A stretch of DNA of 23,540 nt from Elusimicrobia bacterium RBG_16_66_12. GTDB taxonomy: Bacteria; Elusimicrobiota; Elusimicrobia; UBA1565; UBA9628. Positions 7,442-15,449 of this stretch are shown here, in pieces (positions within the stretch are counted from its first letter, which is position 1; each line of letters starts with the position of its first letter). The stretch spans positions 32,378-55,917 of the forward strand of contig MGUL01000092.1 of the NCBI GenBank assembly GCA_001800005.1. Reading direction: 5' to 3'. A program made the translations under genes and the position numbers. The notes under the pieces are model-generated. The model searched no databases and was not told the DNA's origin. It saw only the letters and a list, made by a program, of their open reading frames with translations.

Positions 7442-8763
7442 TTCTTGCCGACTCCGATGCGCGTGCGCTTGTCTCCGCGCCGGATGGACAGCTTTTTGAG
7501 CGGGGCATCGGTCCATTCGAACTCGAACCCGCCGCAGCGCACGCGGTCGCCGGCCGCGATGCCGGCCTTCTTGAGCGCTTTGTCCACGCCGATGCGCTTG
7601 AGGGTGTGCTGGTAGCGGTTGATCGCCTCGGGCAGGCTCACGTCCAGCATGGCCGAGGCGCGCTCGACGTAGCGGCCGCGCAGGGAATAGACGCCGCCGC
7701 CCATGTTCTCCACCGAGAAGCCCTGCTCGACCTTGTGCAGGGTCTCGCCCGGGGCCTTGTCCGAAAAGCGGACGGGGCCGTCGTGCTTGGCGAGTTCCGC
7801 GATCACGCGGTCGAGGACCTCCTGGACGCCCTCGCCCGTGGCCATGGAGGCGCCCAGCACGCGGTCGCGATACTTCTTCTTGAACGCCTTGAAGACCGAC
7901 GCCCCCTCCGGCAGGTCCATCTTATTGACGACGAGGATCCTCGGCTTGGCCGCCAGGCGCGGGCTGAAGCCCTTCAGCTCCGCCTCGATGGTCTTCACGC
8001 CCTTCAGGGGATCCTCGCCCATGTAGCCGGCGGGATCGACGAGATGGATCAGCACGCGCGTGCGCTCGACGTGGCGCAGGAACTGGTCGCCCAGGCCCTT
8101 GCCCTCGGAGGCGCCTTCGATAAGCCCCGGGATGTCGGCCAGAACGAAGCCGACGTGCTTGTGGCAGGCCACTCCCAGGTTCGGCGCGAGCGTGGTGAAC
8201 GGATAGTCCGCGATCTTGGGCCGGGCGCTGGTCACGCGCGCGAGCAGGCTCGACTTGCCGGCATTGGGGAACCCCACCAGGCCGACGTCGGCCAGCAGTT
8301 TGAGCTCCAGGTCGTAGGTCGCCTTCTCGCCCGGAGCGCCCTTCTCCGCCAGGCGCGGGGCGGTGTTCGCATGGGTCTTGAAGGAGGCGTTGCCGCGCCC
8401 GCCGCGCCCGCCTTCGGCCGCTCGAAAGCGCTGCTTGTCCTTATGCAGGTCGGCCGCCAGCACGCCGTCCTTGTAGATCACCGTGCCGGCGGGCACGAAG
8501 ACGACGACATCCGAGCCGCTGTCGCCCTTCTTGTTGGAGCCCTTGCCGTGGCTGCCTCGCTCGGCCTCGACGTGCGGCCGGAAGTGGAGGTCCATCAGCG
8601 TGGTCAGGCGGCTGGACGCCTCGAACCAGACGTCGCCGCCCTTGCCGCCGTCGGCGCCATTGGGGCCGCCGAACTCAAGGAACTTGAGGTGGCGGAAAGA
8701 CAGGGAGCCGTCGCCGCCGTTGCCGGCGGAGACGAAGACGCGGACCTTATCGACGAAATTCAT
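7438..8763 (-). CDS. obgE: ObgE/CgtA, ribosome-associated GTPase
   Basis: A 441-residue GTPase that binds the 50S subunit and couples ribosome assembly to nucleotide state. The glycine-rich Obg fold covers residues 1-158 (AGNGGDGSLSFRH and GGRGGRGNASF are typical). The G domain follows with G1 GFPNAGKSS (164-172), G2 PFTT (188-191), G3 DIPG (210-213), G4 NKMD (280-283) and a G5-like ATGEG near 308. A C-terminal OCT domain covers about 345-417. ATG 8763 has GGGAGG a few bases upstream. The order rplU-rpmA-obgE is conserved in many bacteria; what is unusual is the overlap of its stop with hpnC. Its leader contains hairpins that would mask the ribosome-binding site. Confidence 0.97.
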   Translation of the reverse strand: MNFVDKVRVFVSAGNGGDGSLSFRHLKFLEFGGPNGADGGKGGDVWFEASSRLTTLMDLHFRPHVEAERGSHGKGSNKKGDSGSDVVVFVPAGTVIYKDGVLAADLHKDKQRFRAAEGGRGGRGNASFKTHANTAPRLAEKGAPGEKATYDLELKLLADVGLVGFPNAGKSSLLARVTSARPKIADYPFTTLAPNLGVACHKHVGFVLADIPGLIEGASEGKGLGDQFLRHVERTRVLIHLVDPAGYMGEDPLKGVKTIEAELKGFSPRLAAKPRILVVNKMDLPEGASVFKAFKKKYRDRVLGASMATGEGVQEVLDRVIAELAKHDGPVRFSDKAPGETLHKVEQGFSVENMGGGVYSLRGRYVERASAMLDVSLPEAINRYQHTLKRIGVDKALKKAGIAAGDRVRCGGFEFEWTDAPLKKLSIRRGDKRTRIGVGKK

Positions 8764-8794
8764 GGTCGCCTCCCAAGGCGATGGATGCGACCAT
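8762..8794 (-). promoter_or_regulatory. Alternative hairpins over the obgE ribosome-binding site
   Basis: An 8-bp perfect inverted repeat (8762-8769 with 8787-8794) includes bases of the obgE start codon and places the GGGAGG Shine-Dalgarno at the edge of its 17-base loop. A competing 5-bp stem (8766-8770 with 8777-8781) also encloses that element. The two stems share bases, so they are mutually exclusive. This would suit translational control, but it rests on base pairing alone. Confidence 0.4.
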
Positions 8795-8817
8795 TTCCTC
8801 GCTTATGCTCGGTCAGG

Positions 8818-9087
8818 CTACTTCGCGGAGGCCGCGACGGGATAGACGGACGCCTGCTTCTTGTCCTTCTTGGCCCACTCGAAGGTCACGACGCCGTTGA
8901 TCTTCGCGAACAGAGTGTCGTCCTTGCCGCGGCCGACGTTGAGGCCCGGCAGGATCTTCGTGCCGCGCTGGCGGACGAGGACCATCCCGGCCTTCACGAT
9001 CTGGCCGCCGTAGCGCTTGGTGCCGAGACGCTGGCCATGGGAGTCGCGTCCGTTGGAGGAGGAGCCTTGGGCTTTTGTGTGTGCCAT
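8818..9087 (-). CDS. rpmA: 50S ribosomal protein L27
   Basis: An 89-residue L27. The N-terminus MAHTKAQGSSSNGRDSHGQR matches the conserved tail that reaches the peptidyl-transferase centre, followed by LGTKRYGGQIVKAG, LVRQRGTK and GLNVGRGKDDTLFA. There is no Firmicutes-type cleavable N-terminal extension. One base separates its start from the end of rplU, and its ribosome-binding site lies in the rplU tail. A 54-base gap precedes obgE. Standard member of the rplU-rpmA-obgE group. Confidence 0.97.
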   Translation of the reverse strand: MAHTKAQGSSSNGRDSHGQRLGTKRYGGQIVKAGMVLVRQRGTKILPGLNVGRGKDDTLFAKINGVVTFEWAKKDKKQASVYPVAASAK

Positions 9088-9088
9088 A

Positions 9089-9400
9089 TCAGTTGAGGGA
9101 GATTCCTTCGATCTTGATCTCGGTCAGCCACTGACGATGGCCGATCTTCTTCTTGTAAGCCTTCTTCGTGCGCTTCTTGAAGACGATGATCTTGGGTCCG
9201 CGGCCCTGCCGGACGACAGTCGCCGTGACCTTGGCCGTTCGGCTGCACGCCGGTTCCTGGCCTTCCTTCGCGTCGCCGACGGCCCAGAGGGCGTTGAAGG
9301 TGAGCGAGGCCCCCTTCTCGGCCTCCAGCTTCTCGACCTTCACGGTCTCGCCGGGCACGACCCAAACCTGCTTTCCGCCTGTCTCGATGATCGCGTACAT
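9089..9400 (-). CDS. rplU: 50S ribosomal protein L21
   Basis: A 103-residue L21, which binds 23S rRNA and is the first gene of the operon. The start MYAIIETGGKQ at 9400 is the family N-terminus and has GAGGAG directly upstream; an in-frame ATG at 9454 lies in the promoter and is rejected. Later conserved parts are VTATVVRQGRGPKIIVFKKR and KKAYKKKIGHRQ. The acidic-hydrophobic middle section is normal for L21. A good promoter lies immediately upstream, giving a leader of about 19 bases. Confidence 0.97.
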   Translation of the reverse strand: MYAIIETGGKQVWVVPGETVKVEKLEAEKGASLTFNALWAVGDAKEGQEPACSRTAKVTATVVRQGRGPKIIVFKKRTKKAYKKKIGHRQWLTEIKIEGISLN

Positions 9401-9425
9401 AGGACTCCTCTGGAAGTAGATGAGC

Positions 9426-9454
9426 ATCATAACAAAAACCCCGTCGGGAATCAA
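9426..9454 (-). promoter_or_regulatory. Promoter of the rplU-rpmA-obgE-hpnCDE-fnr operon
   Basis: On the minus strand TTGATT (9449-9454) and TATGAT (9426-9431) are separated by exactly 17 bases, a strong housekeeping-sigma promoter. The predicted start is near 9419, 19 bases before the rplU ATG, leaving room for the GAGGAG ribosome-binding site. Confidence 0.8.
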
Positions 9455-9497
9455 CCGTGATAATTCGCTATATTAGGGAAAGAAGCTCCGATAGACC

Positions 9498-10109
9498 ATG
9501 ATCTACTACGAACACGGCGACGGTCTCTACGTGAACCTGACCAACCGCTGTCCCGTCTCCTGCGGCTTCTGCGTCAAGCAGGATTGGGACTACGCCTTCG
9601 AGGGGCAGGACCTCGGACTGAAGAAGACCGAACCCTCCCTCGACGAGCTCCGATCCGGACTGAAGGAATGGATGGCGAAGCCGAGGAAGTACAAACAGCT
9701 CGTCTTCTGCGGCTTCGGCGAGCCGACGATGCGCCTGACCGAGATGCTGGATCTCGCGGCCTTCGCCCGGAAGAACTGTCCCGGGCTCGAACTGCGGCTC
9801 AATACCGTGGGCCTCGGAGACCTGATCGCGGGACGCGACATCATCCCGGAGCTCAAAGGATGCCTGGACATGGTCTCGGTGAGCCTCAACACGATGAACC
9901 CCGAGCAGTGGCTGACGATGCACCGCCCCGCCGGCAAGTACCGCGAAAAAGGATTCGAAGCGGCGAAGGGCTTCATCGAGCGCGCGGTGAAAGCCGGTCT
10001 GCGCACGCGCGTGACCGGCGTGCAGGGCTCCGGCGCGGACCTCGCCGCCGTCGAGGAATACGCGCGGCGCGTCGGCGCGGAGTTCCTCGCGCGTCCCCCG
10101 CTGGCCTAG
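9498..10109 (+). CDS. Small radical SAM protein, TatD-associated type
   Basis: A 203-residue radical S-adenosylmethionine protein. The cluster motif is CPVSCGFC (Cys18, Cys22, Cys25; CX3CX2C) preceded by YVNLTNR, and the SAM-contact strand reads FCGFGEPTMR (70-79, Gly-Glu-Pro at 74-76). The short length, with no auxiliary-cluster cysteines after the core, and the N-terminal form fit the family described as TatD-associated radical SAM proteins, whose substrate is unknown. No tatD gene is in this window; its downstream neighbour is nrdJ, 97 bases away. It diverges from rplU, and a TATATT at 9469-9474 may be its -10 box. Enzyme class is firm; the subfamily is by resemblance. Confidence 0.8.
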   Translation: MIYYEHGDGLYVNLTNRCPVSCGFCVKQDWDYAFEGQDLGLKKTEPSLDELRSGLKEWMAKPRKYKQLVFCGFGEPTMRLTEMLDLAAFARKNCPGLELRLNTVGLGDLIAGRDIIPELKGCLDMVSVSLNTMNPEQWLTMHRPAGKYREKGFEAAKGFIERAVKAGLRTRVTGVQGSGADLAAVEEYARRVGAEFLARPPLA

Positions 10110-10125
10110 GTCCAAACCGGGACCT
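10108..10125 (+). terminator. Weak hairpin after the radical SAM gene
   Basis: AGGTCC and GGACCT pair around a six-base loop overlapping the TAG stop of the radical SAM gene. Only TTCTGGG follows, so this would be at best an attenuating terminator. The rest of the gap to nrdJ holds only the AAGGAG ribosome-binding site at 10197-10202; no cobalamin riboswitch fits in it. Confidence 0.25.
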
Positions 10126-10206
10126 TCTGGGTCTAGACGAATCCGACTTCGGGTTGGTAGACTGACTGTCTCGTTCACGACGCGCGAAAAATTTCCAAGG
10201 AGAATC

Positions 10207-12708
10207 ATGACCAAGCGAACTTCGACGCCGACGAAGATCCGCCTCTCGCAGAACCAGCTGAAGGTGATCAAGGACAAATATCTGCGCGACGCCGGGAGCG
10301 TCGAGAGTTGGCTGATGGGCGTCGCGCGCAACGTGGCGCTCGCCGAAGTGGTCCTGCATCCAAAAGCCGAGGACTGGGGCGTCTTCACGGGCGTCGAGCG
10401 CCAGGTCATCCCCGTGCCCGCCGCGGGCTCGACCCCGGCCGGCCGCATGATCCTCTACCACCAGGGGCTCGCCGAGCACAACGCCCGCCAGGCGAACTTC
10501 CATCGCCTGATGGCCAACCTCGAGGAGGTCTGTGAGAAGAACGCCGCCGCGCGCGCGCTGCGCAGCGAGTGGGCCGACAAGTTCTACGGCCTGATGGCGG
10601 GCTGGGACTTCCTGCCGAACTCCCCGACGCTGATGAACGCGGGCCGAGAGCTCCAGCAGCTCTCCGCGTGCTACGTGCTGCCCGTGCCCGACTCAATGGA
10701 AGGCATCACGAAGTCGCTGGCCGCGCAGTCCCTGATCCAGAAGTCCGGCGGCGGCACGGGGTTCTCCTTCTCACGCCTGCGCCCGGCCGGCGACAAGGTG
10801 ATGAAGTCGATGGGCGTCGCGTCGGGCGCGCTCTCCTTCATGCGCCTCTTCGACACGATGACCGACGTGATCAAGCAGGGCGGCACGCGCCGGGGCGCCA
10901 ACATGGCCATCCTGCGCTACGACCACCCCGAGATCATGGACTTCATCAAGATGAAGCAGGCCAACGGGGTCATGGAGAACTTCAACGTCTCCGTCGGCGT
11001 CGACGAGGCCTTCTTCCGCGCCGTCCAGGCGGACGCCGAGTACGACTTGATCAACCCGCGCGGCGGCAAGCCCGTCGGCAAGGCGCGCGCGAAGGAGGTC
11101 TTCGACGCGATGGTCGAGTTCGCCTGGAAGAACGGCGACCCGGGCTACGTGGTGCTCGACCGCATCAACAACTCCAGCTCCAACACGACCCCGGCGCTGG
11201 GCGAGATCGAGAGCACCAACCCCTGCGGCGAGCAGCCGCTTCTGCCCTGGGAGCCGTGCAACCTGGGCTCGCTGAACCTCGGGAACTTTGTCGCGGGCGA
11301 GACCCTCTCGGGCCGCTTCGACTACCCGCGCCTCAAGGAGACCGTGGCCCTCGCGATCCGCTTCCTCGAGGACGTCATCGAGGTCAACGACTATCCCCTC
11401 CCCGAGATCGAGAAGCTCGCGAAGGGCAACCGGCGCATCGGCCTGGGCGTGATGGGCTGGGCCGAGGCCCTGGTCAAGTGCGGCGTCGCGTACGGCGAGC
11501 CGGACGCGCTGACGCTCGGCGACAAGACGATGTCCTTCATCAACGGCGCGGCCCTCGAAGCCTCCGAGGCCATCGCCGAGGAGCGGGGCGTGTTCCCCAA
11601 CTGGCGCGACTCGACCTTCGATCCCGCCTCCAAGCACTTCCGCGGCCAAAAGCTCCACCCGCGCCATTGCGCGCGCACGACCATCGCCCCGACGGGGACC
11701 ATCGCGATCGCGGCGGGCCTGCAGGGCGGCGGCATCGAGCCCTTCTTCGCCATCGCCTACACGCGCTACAACGCGAAGGCCCTGGAGGCCACGAAGGCCG
11801 GCAAGCAGCCGGACGACAAGGACGTGTTCTTCGAGGCCAACCCCCTCTTCCGAGAGGTCGCGGAGAAGAACGGCTGGTTCGGGCTGGGCGAGCGCGCGCT
11901 GTGGCGCCGCATCGACGAGAACCACAAGTGCGTCAGCGGCATCCCGGAGATCCCGGAGAACATCCAGAAGATATTCGCGACCGCGCACGACGCGTCGGTC
12001 GAGACGCACGTGCGCATGCAGGCCGCGTTCCAGAAGCACACGGACAACGGCGTGTCGAAGACGATCAACCTGCCCAACGAGGCGACGCTCGACGACGTGC
12101 GAAACGCCTACCTGCTCTCCTACGAGCTGGGCTGCAAGGGCATCACGGTCTACCGCGACGGCTCCAAGGCCCAGCAGGTGCTGAACCTGGCCCCGGCGAC
12201 CTCGAAGAGCAAGCGCCGCGAGCCGCAGGCGGCCTTCGGCCTCTCGTCGGAGTACTACCAGATGCGCACCGGCTACGGCCCTCTGCACATCCACCTGAAC
12301 TACGACGAGAAGGGGCCGTTCCAGGTCTTCACGAACATCCCGCCTCTGGGCACCGAGATCTCGGGGCTGACCTCGCTGGTCGGCATCCTGATCTCCAAGT
12401 ACCTGGCGGAGGGAGGAGACCCGCTCAAACTGCTCAAGCACCTCAACTCGGTCAAGGGCGACCGCCCGATCGGCCTCGGGCCGTCCCGCGTGGACTCCAT
12501 CCCTCACGCGATCGCGATCGCGCTGCGCGCCCACCTCAAGAAGACCGGCTGGATGGACGCCGGCAACGAGAAGGCGATCGAGGCGGCGGAGGCCCCGCCG
12601 ACGGCGGCCGCCGAGCATTGCCCGAAGTGCTTCTCGAGGAACGTCTCCTTCGAGTCGGGCTGTTCGGGTCCGACCTGCCACGACTGCGGCCACTCGACCT
12701 GTTCCTGA
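10207..12708 (+). CDS. nrdJ: Class II (adenosylcobalamin-dependent) ribonucleotide reductase
   Basis: An 833-residue enzyme reducing ribonucleotides to deoxyribonucleotides with B12, independent of oxygen. The radical site reads STNPCGEQPL with Asn338, Cys340 and Glu342. The reducible pair is Cys155 (QLSACYVL) and Cys351 (EPCNLGSLNL). The spacing Cys340-Cys351 equals that of the Thermotoga enzyme. SGGGTGFSFSRLRP, QGGTRRGANMAIL and APTGTIAIAAG are further barrel motifs. Residues about 695-780 look like a TSCPD domain, and the tail carries CPKC (805-808), Cys819, CHDC (824-827) and Cys832, a redox or zinc arm. AAGGAG at 10197-10202 supports the start. It ends in a strong terminator, so it is transcribed alone or with the radical SAM gene. 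The N-terminus is too short to be sure of an ATP-cone. Confidence 0.96.
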   Translation: MTKRTSTPTKIRLSQNQLKVIKDKYLRDAGSVESWLMGVARNVALAEVVLHPKAEDWGVFTGVERQVIPVPAAGSTPAGRMILYHQGLAEHNARQANFHRLMANLEEVCEKNAAARALRSEWADKFYGLMAGWDFLPNSPTLMNAGRELQQLSACYVLPVPDSMEGITKSLAAQSLIQKSGGGTGFSFSRLRPAGDKVMKSMGVASGALSFMRLFDTMTDVIKQGGTRRGANMAILRYDHPEIMDFIKMKQANGVMENFNVSVGVDEAFFRAVQADAEYDLINPRGGKPVGKARAKEVFDAMVEFAWKNGDPGYVVLDRINNSSSNTTPALGEIESTNPCGEQPLLPWEPCNLGSLNLGNFVAGETLSGRFDYPRLKETVALAIRFLEDVIEVNDYPLPEIEKLAKGNRRIGLGVMGWAEALVKCGVAYGEPDALTLGDKTMSFINGAALEASEAIAEERGVFPNWRDSTFDPASKHFRGQKLHPRHCARTTIAPTGTIAIAAGLQGGGIEPFFAIAYTRYNAKALEATKAGKQPDDKDVFFEANPLFREVAEKNGWFGLGERALWRRIDENHKCVSGIPEIPENIQKIFATAHDASVETHVRMQAAFQKHTDNGVSKTINLPNEATLDDVRNAYLLSYELGCKGITVYRDGSKAQQVLNLAPATSKSKRREPQAAFGLSSEYYQMRTGYGPLHIHLNYDEKGPFQVFTNIPPLGTEISGLTSLVGILISKYLAEGGDPLKLLKHLNSVKGDRPIGLGPSRVDSIPHAIAIALRAHLKKTGWMDAGNEKAIEAAEAPPTAAAEHCPKCFSRNVSFESGCSGPTCHDCGHSTCS

Positions 12709-12731
12709 CCGGCCGCTGAGCCGCCCGCGAA

Positions 12732-12777
12732 CGCCCCGGAGCTTCCTCTGATAAGTGAAGCTCCGGGGCGGTTTTTT
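12732..12777 (+). terminator. Rho-independent terminator of nrdJ
   Basis: A perfect 14-bp GC-rich stem (12732-12745 with 12757-12770) with an 11-base loop is followed by G and six T residues (12772-12777). It lies 23 bases past the nrdJ stop and isolates the prepilin operon from nrdJ. Confidence 0.93.
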
Positions 12778-12800
12778 CCCCCATGTCGCCCACTGTTTCC

Positions 12801-12829
12801 TTGATTTGACGCCGGCAACGACCTATACT
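12801..12829 (+). promoter_or_regulatory. Promoter of the prepilin operon
   Basis: TTGATT (12801-12806) and TATACT (12824-12829) are 17 bases apart. The predicted start near 12836 is only about four bases before the ATG-ATG at 12840, and no Shine-Dalgarno is present, so the message should be essentially leaderless. The -35 hexamer is the same as that of the rplU promoter. Confidence 0.7.
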
Positions 12830-12839
12830 CACTGGGCCG

Positions 12840-15449
12840 ATGATGCAGACACGAACCCAGAACGCGCGGCTGGACCGCTCCGGCGTGACGCTGACCGAAC
12901 TCATGGTGGCCGTCGCCGTCATGTCCGTGGCTGTCGTCGGCCTGATGGGATCGTTCATGGGCATCCAGAAAGCCCTCCAGGTCTCCAAGTCGGGGACCCT
13001 GGCGGTGACGCTGGCTCAGGAGCAGATGCAGATCCTCCAGCAGAAGGTCTACTATCAGATCCTGATCACCACCAACCCGGCCTACGACACGAACTTCACG
13101 CCGAACGTCGAGTACGATCCGGGGTACACCCCCCCGCAGACCATCCTGGAAGGCGGCATCACCTACAAGCGCTACACGATGGTCGAGGTCGCCCGGGAGG
13201 ATTCAGGCACGATCGTGATCCTTCCTCCGGGCACGCCCGACACGGGCATGAAGCTCGTCACCGTCACCGTGGTCTGGCGCGAAGGATCCGAGTGGAAGAA
13301 ACAGACCCTGCGCACGATCGTCGCCAACCCGGACACCGTGACGGCCAACGCCCTCTTCCAGGGAACCGTGCGCAACGCCGCCACCGCGGCGGCCATCCCG
13401 GGCGCCGTCGTCAACGTCGCCGAGAACCTGGGCTGGCGCGACACGGCCAGCGCCTCCGGGGTCTACTCGATCGACCTCTCGCCCGGGAGCTTCACCCTCG
13501 GCACGGTCGTCCCCGGCTACTTCCCGATCCATCGCTCGGTCTCGATCGCGGCCAACCAGACCCAGACCCAGGACTTCGACCTGGTGCCGATGAGCTCCGG
13601 CAGCGTCCTCTCCGGCCCCGCGCTCTGGTACAATCCGTCGGTCGTCATCAGCCAGGTCGTGGTCTCATCGGCGCAGGCCGACCTGAACAACTTCGAGGCA
13701 CAGTTCATCGAGCTCTTCAACCCCACCGGCGCCCCGATCACGATCGGCAGCGGCAGCACGCCGGACCAGATCCGGCTCAACATCATCAGCGGCTGCTCGG
13801 GCGCCAACTATGTGACCTGCAACGGCGGGACCTACGGCATCAAGCTGAACTACGCGAACACGACGATCCCGGCCTCCGGCTACTACCTGATCGCCAACAC
13901 GAGCAGCTTCACGGTCAACGGCTCATCCTACACGGCCGACGCCGTGTACGCCGACGACGCCAACGGCTACTGCTCCGCCGCGCCGCTGGCCGCCAGCTGG
14001 AACACGGTCAGCACCCCCCCCGTCAAGAAGATGGCGGCGAGCAACCACGCGGCGACCCTCTACATCACGAACTCCTCGGGCGTCATCCTCGATGCCTTCG
14101 GTTGGGACCACGCCGGCATCGTCTCGAGCTATTGCGAGACGAGCTGCATGCAGACGGCCAACGGCGGCCCCATCGGCGAGCAGTTCGTGCGCGCGGTCAG
14201 CACCGCGATCTCGGTCGCCGACCACGCGCTCTACGGCCGCGCGTACGACTCCGGCGCCAACCGCGTGGACTTTTCCAGCACGACCGGAGGCTTCGCCTAT
14301 CCGGTCTTCAACTCGGCCAGCCCGGCGCTGCCCCTCATCAGCGGCAAGCCCGCCGTCGGCGCGGTCGTCTCGGCGACGGACGGACTGTCGCTGTCCACTC
14401 GCGCCTACGCGACCGGCGCCCCGCCCATCGCGAAGTTCGCGCTGACCCAGGTCGCGACCGGGACCTGGACCCTGTACGTCTCGAGCGGCAGCTTCCTGCT
14501 GCAGCACGACACCGTGACGGTCACCGCCTCGGGCTCGATCTGGTCCTTGCCCTCGACCTCGACCTTCCTCGACACCCAGAACAGCAGCGCCTTCATCGAA
14601 GGCCGCGTCACGGACGTGCTGGGCGTCGCGATCAGCCCCACGATCCCGGTGGACCCGGGCGGGACCGGCGCGGTGCGCTACGCGAACACTGCCAACGGCC
14701 GCTATCTGCTCTCGGTGACGCCGGGCACCATCGACATCACCGCGAACTCCGGCTCGGGCTCGGCGGCCAACTACGTGTCGGCCTCGTCCATCGGCGTGAC
14801 GGCGACGCTGGGGGCCGTGACCGGCGGGGTGGACTTCCTGCTCTCCCAGGGCGGACGCGTCTCGGGGTTCGTCACGCGCGACGGCGTCAACGCCCTGCCC
14901 GGCGTCGCGCTCAGCGTCGTGGACCTCAACGGCTACTCGCGCGACCAGCCCGTGTCGGGGACGGACGGGCGCTTCACCTCGCTGAACATCTCGACCGGCT
15001 TCTACGTGGTCACCCCCGCGCTCGACGAGATGGAAAGCGTCAGCCCCTCGAGTACCGCGGTCACCGTCACCTCGGGAGGAAACGCCTTCACCTCCACGTT
15101 CACGGTCAGCGGCGCGCTGGGCCGGATCACCGGAGCCGTCACGCTCGGGGGACAGCCTCTGCGCACCGGCGCGCTGATCGTCGTGACCACGGCGACCCTC
15201 GCCGGCTCCCCTCCGGCCCCGCCCGCGCTGAGCTCCGCGACGCTGACCGGCTCGCCGTACTACCTCGCCTCGAGCATGGAGGACGGGACCTTCTCGGTGG
15301 AGGTGAGGCAAAGCACCTCCCCCGCCTACCGCGTCTACGCCTATTATTCGACGGTCTCCGGCGCCGCCGCGACGATCAACGCGCTGAGCCAGACGAACGT
15401 CCAGGTCCTGGCCGGGCAGACCGTCACCGGGGTCGACTTCGCATGGTGA
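12840..15449 (+). CDS. Giant PilV-like prepilin with lamin-tail and carboxypeptidase-regulatory-like domains
   Basis: An 869-residue type IV prepilin-like protein. The cleavage and methylation site is RSG|VTLTE (Gly15, Val16, Glu20 at +5), followed by a hydrophobic helix to about residue 40 and a polar helical part to 70. About 171-250 is a carboxypeptidase-regulatory-like beta-sandwich (FQGTVRNAATAAAIPGAVV, ASGVYSIDL). About 265-425 resembles a lamin tail domain (VVISQVV, QFIELFNPTGAPITI, TIPASGYYLIANT). Three more sandwich modules lie at 583-668, 671-755 and 758-866 (EGRVTD, SGFVTRDG, TGAVTLGGQ). Ordinary pilins are 130-200 residues, so this is a surface adhesin or pilus-tip-like protein rather than a major pilin. 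Four cysteines are scattered in 319-378, others at 432 and 436. A second ATG at 12843 is an equal start. It overlaps the next gene by seven bases. Specific ligand unknown. Confidence 0.85.
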   Translation: MMQTRTQNARLDRSGVTLTELMVAVAVMSVAVVGLMGSFMGIQKALQVSKSGTLAVTLAQEQMQILQQKVYYQILITTNPAYDTNFTPNVEYDPGYTPPQTILEGGITYKRYTMVEVAREDSGTIVILPPGTPDTGMKLVTVTVVWREGSEWKKQTLRTIVANPDTVTANALFQGTVRNAATAAAIPGAVVNVAENLGWRDTASASGVYSIDLSPGSFTLGTVVPGYFPIHRSVSIAANQTQTQDFDLVPMSSGSVLSGPALWYNPSVVISQVVVSSAQADLNNFEAQFIELFNPTGAPITIGSGSTPDQIRLNIISGCSGANYVTCNGGTYGIKLNYANTTIPASGYYLIANTSSFTVNGSSYTADAVYADDANGYCSAAPLAASWNTVSTPPVKKMAASNHAATLYITNSSGVILDAFGWDHAGIVSSYCETSCMQTANGGPIGEQFVRAVSTAISVADHALYGRAYDSGANRVDFSSTTGGFAYPVFNSASPALPLISGKPAVGAVVSATDGLSLSTRAYATGAPPIAKFALTQVATGTWTLYVSSGSFLLQHDTVTVTASGSIWSLPSTSTFLDTQNSSAFIEGRVTDVLGVAISPTIPVDPGGTGAVRYANTANGRYLLSVTPGTIDITANSGSGSAANYVSASSIGVTATLGAVTGGVDFLLSQGGRVSGFVTRDGVNALPGVALSVVDLNGYSRDQPVSGTDGRFTSLNISTGFYVVTPALDEMESVSPSSTAVTVTSGGNAFTSTFTVSGALGRITGAVTLGGQPLRTGALIVVTTATLAGSPPAPPALSSATLTGSPYYLASSMEDGTFSVEVRQSTSPAYRVYAYYSTVSGAAATINALSQTNVQVLAGQTVTGVDFAW

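Noticed and set aside
10110..10206. Cobalamin riboswitch upstream of nrdJ
   Set aside because: The gap is only 97 bases and shows no B12-box-like conserved core; a cobalamin riboswitch is usually about 200 bases.
10569..12719. Frame-shifted plus-strand open frame (716 codons) and a 640-codon minus-strand frame (10771-12693) over nrdJ
   Set aside because: Both are by-products of high GC. They give Arg/Gly/Ala-rich text without motifs, whereas the nrdJ frame has every catalytic residue.
12755..15442. Upstream part of the open frame that ends in the PilW/GspH-like protein
   Set aside because: It is Arg/Pro/Gly-rich nonsense on top of the giant prepilin and begins inside the nrdJ terminator. 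Only the part from 15443 is a real gene.
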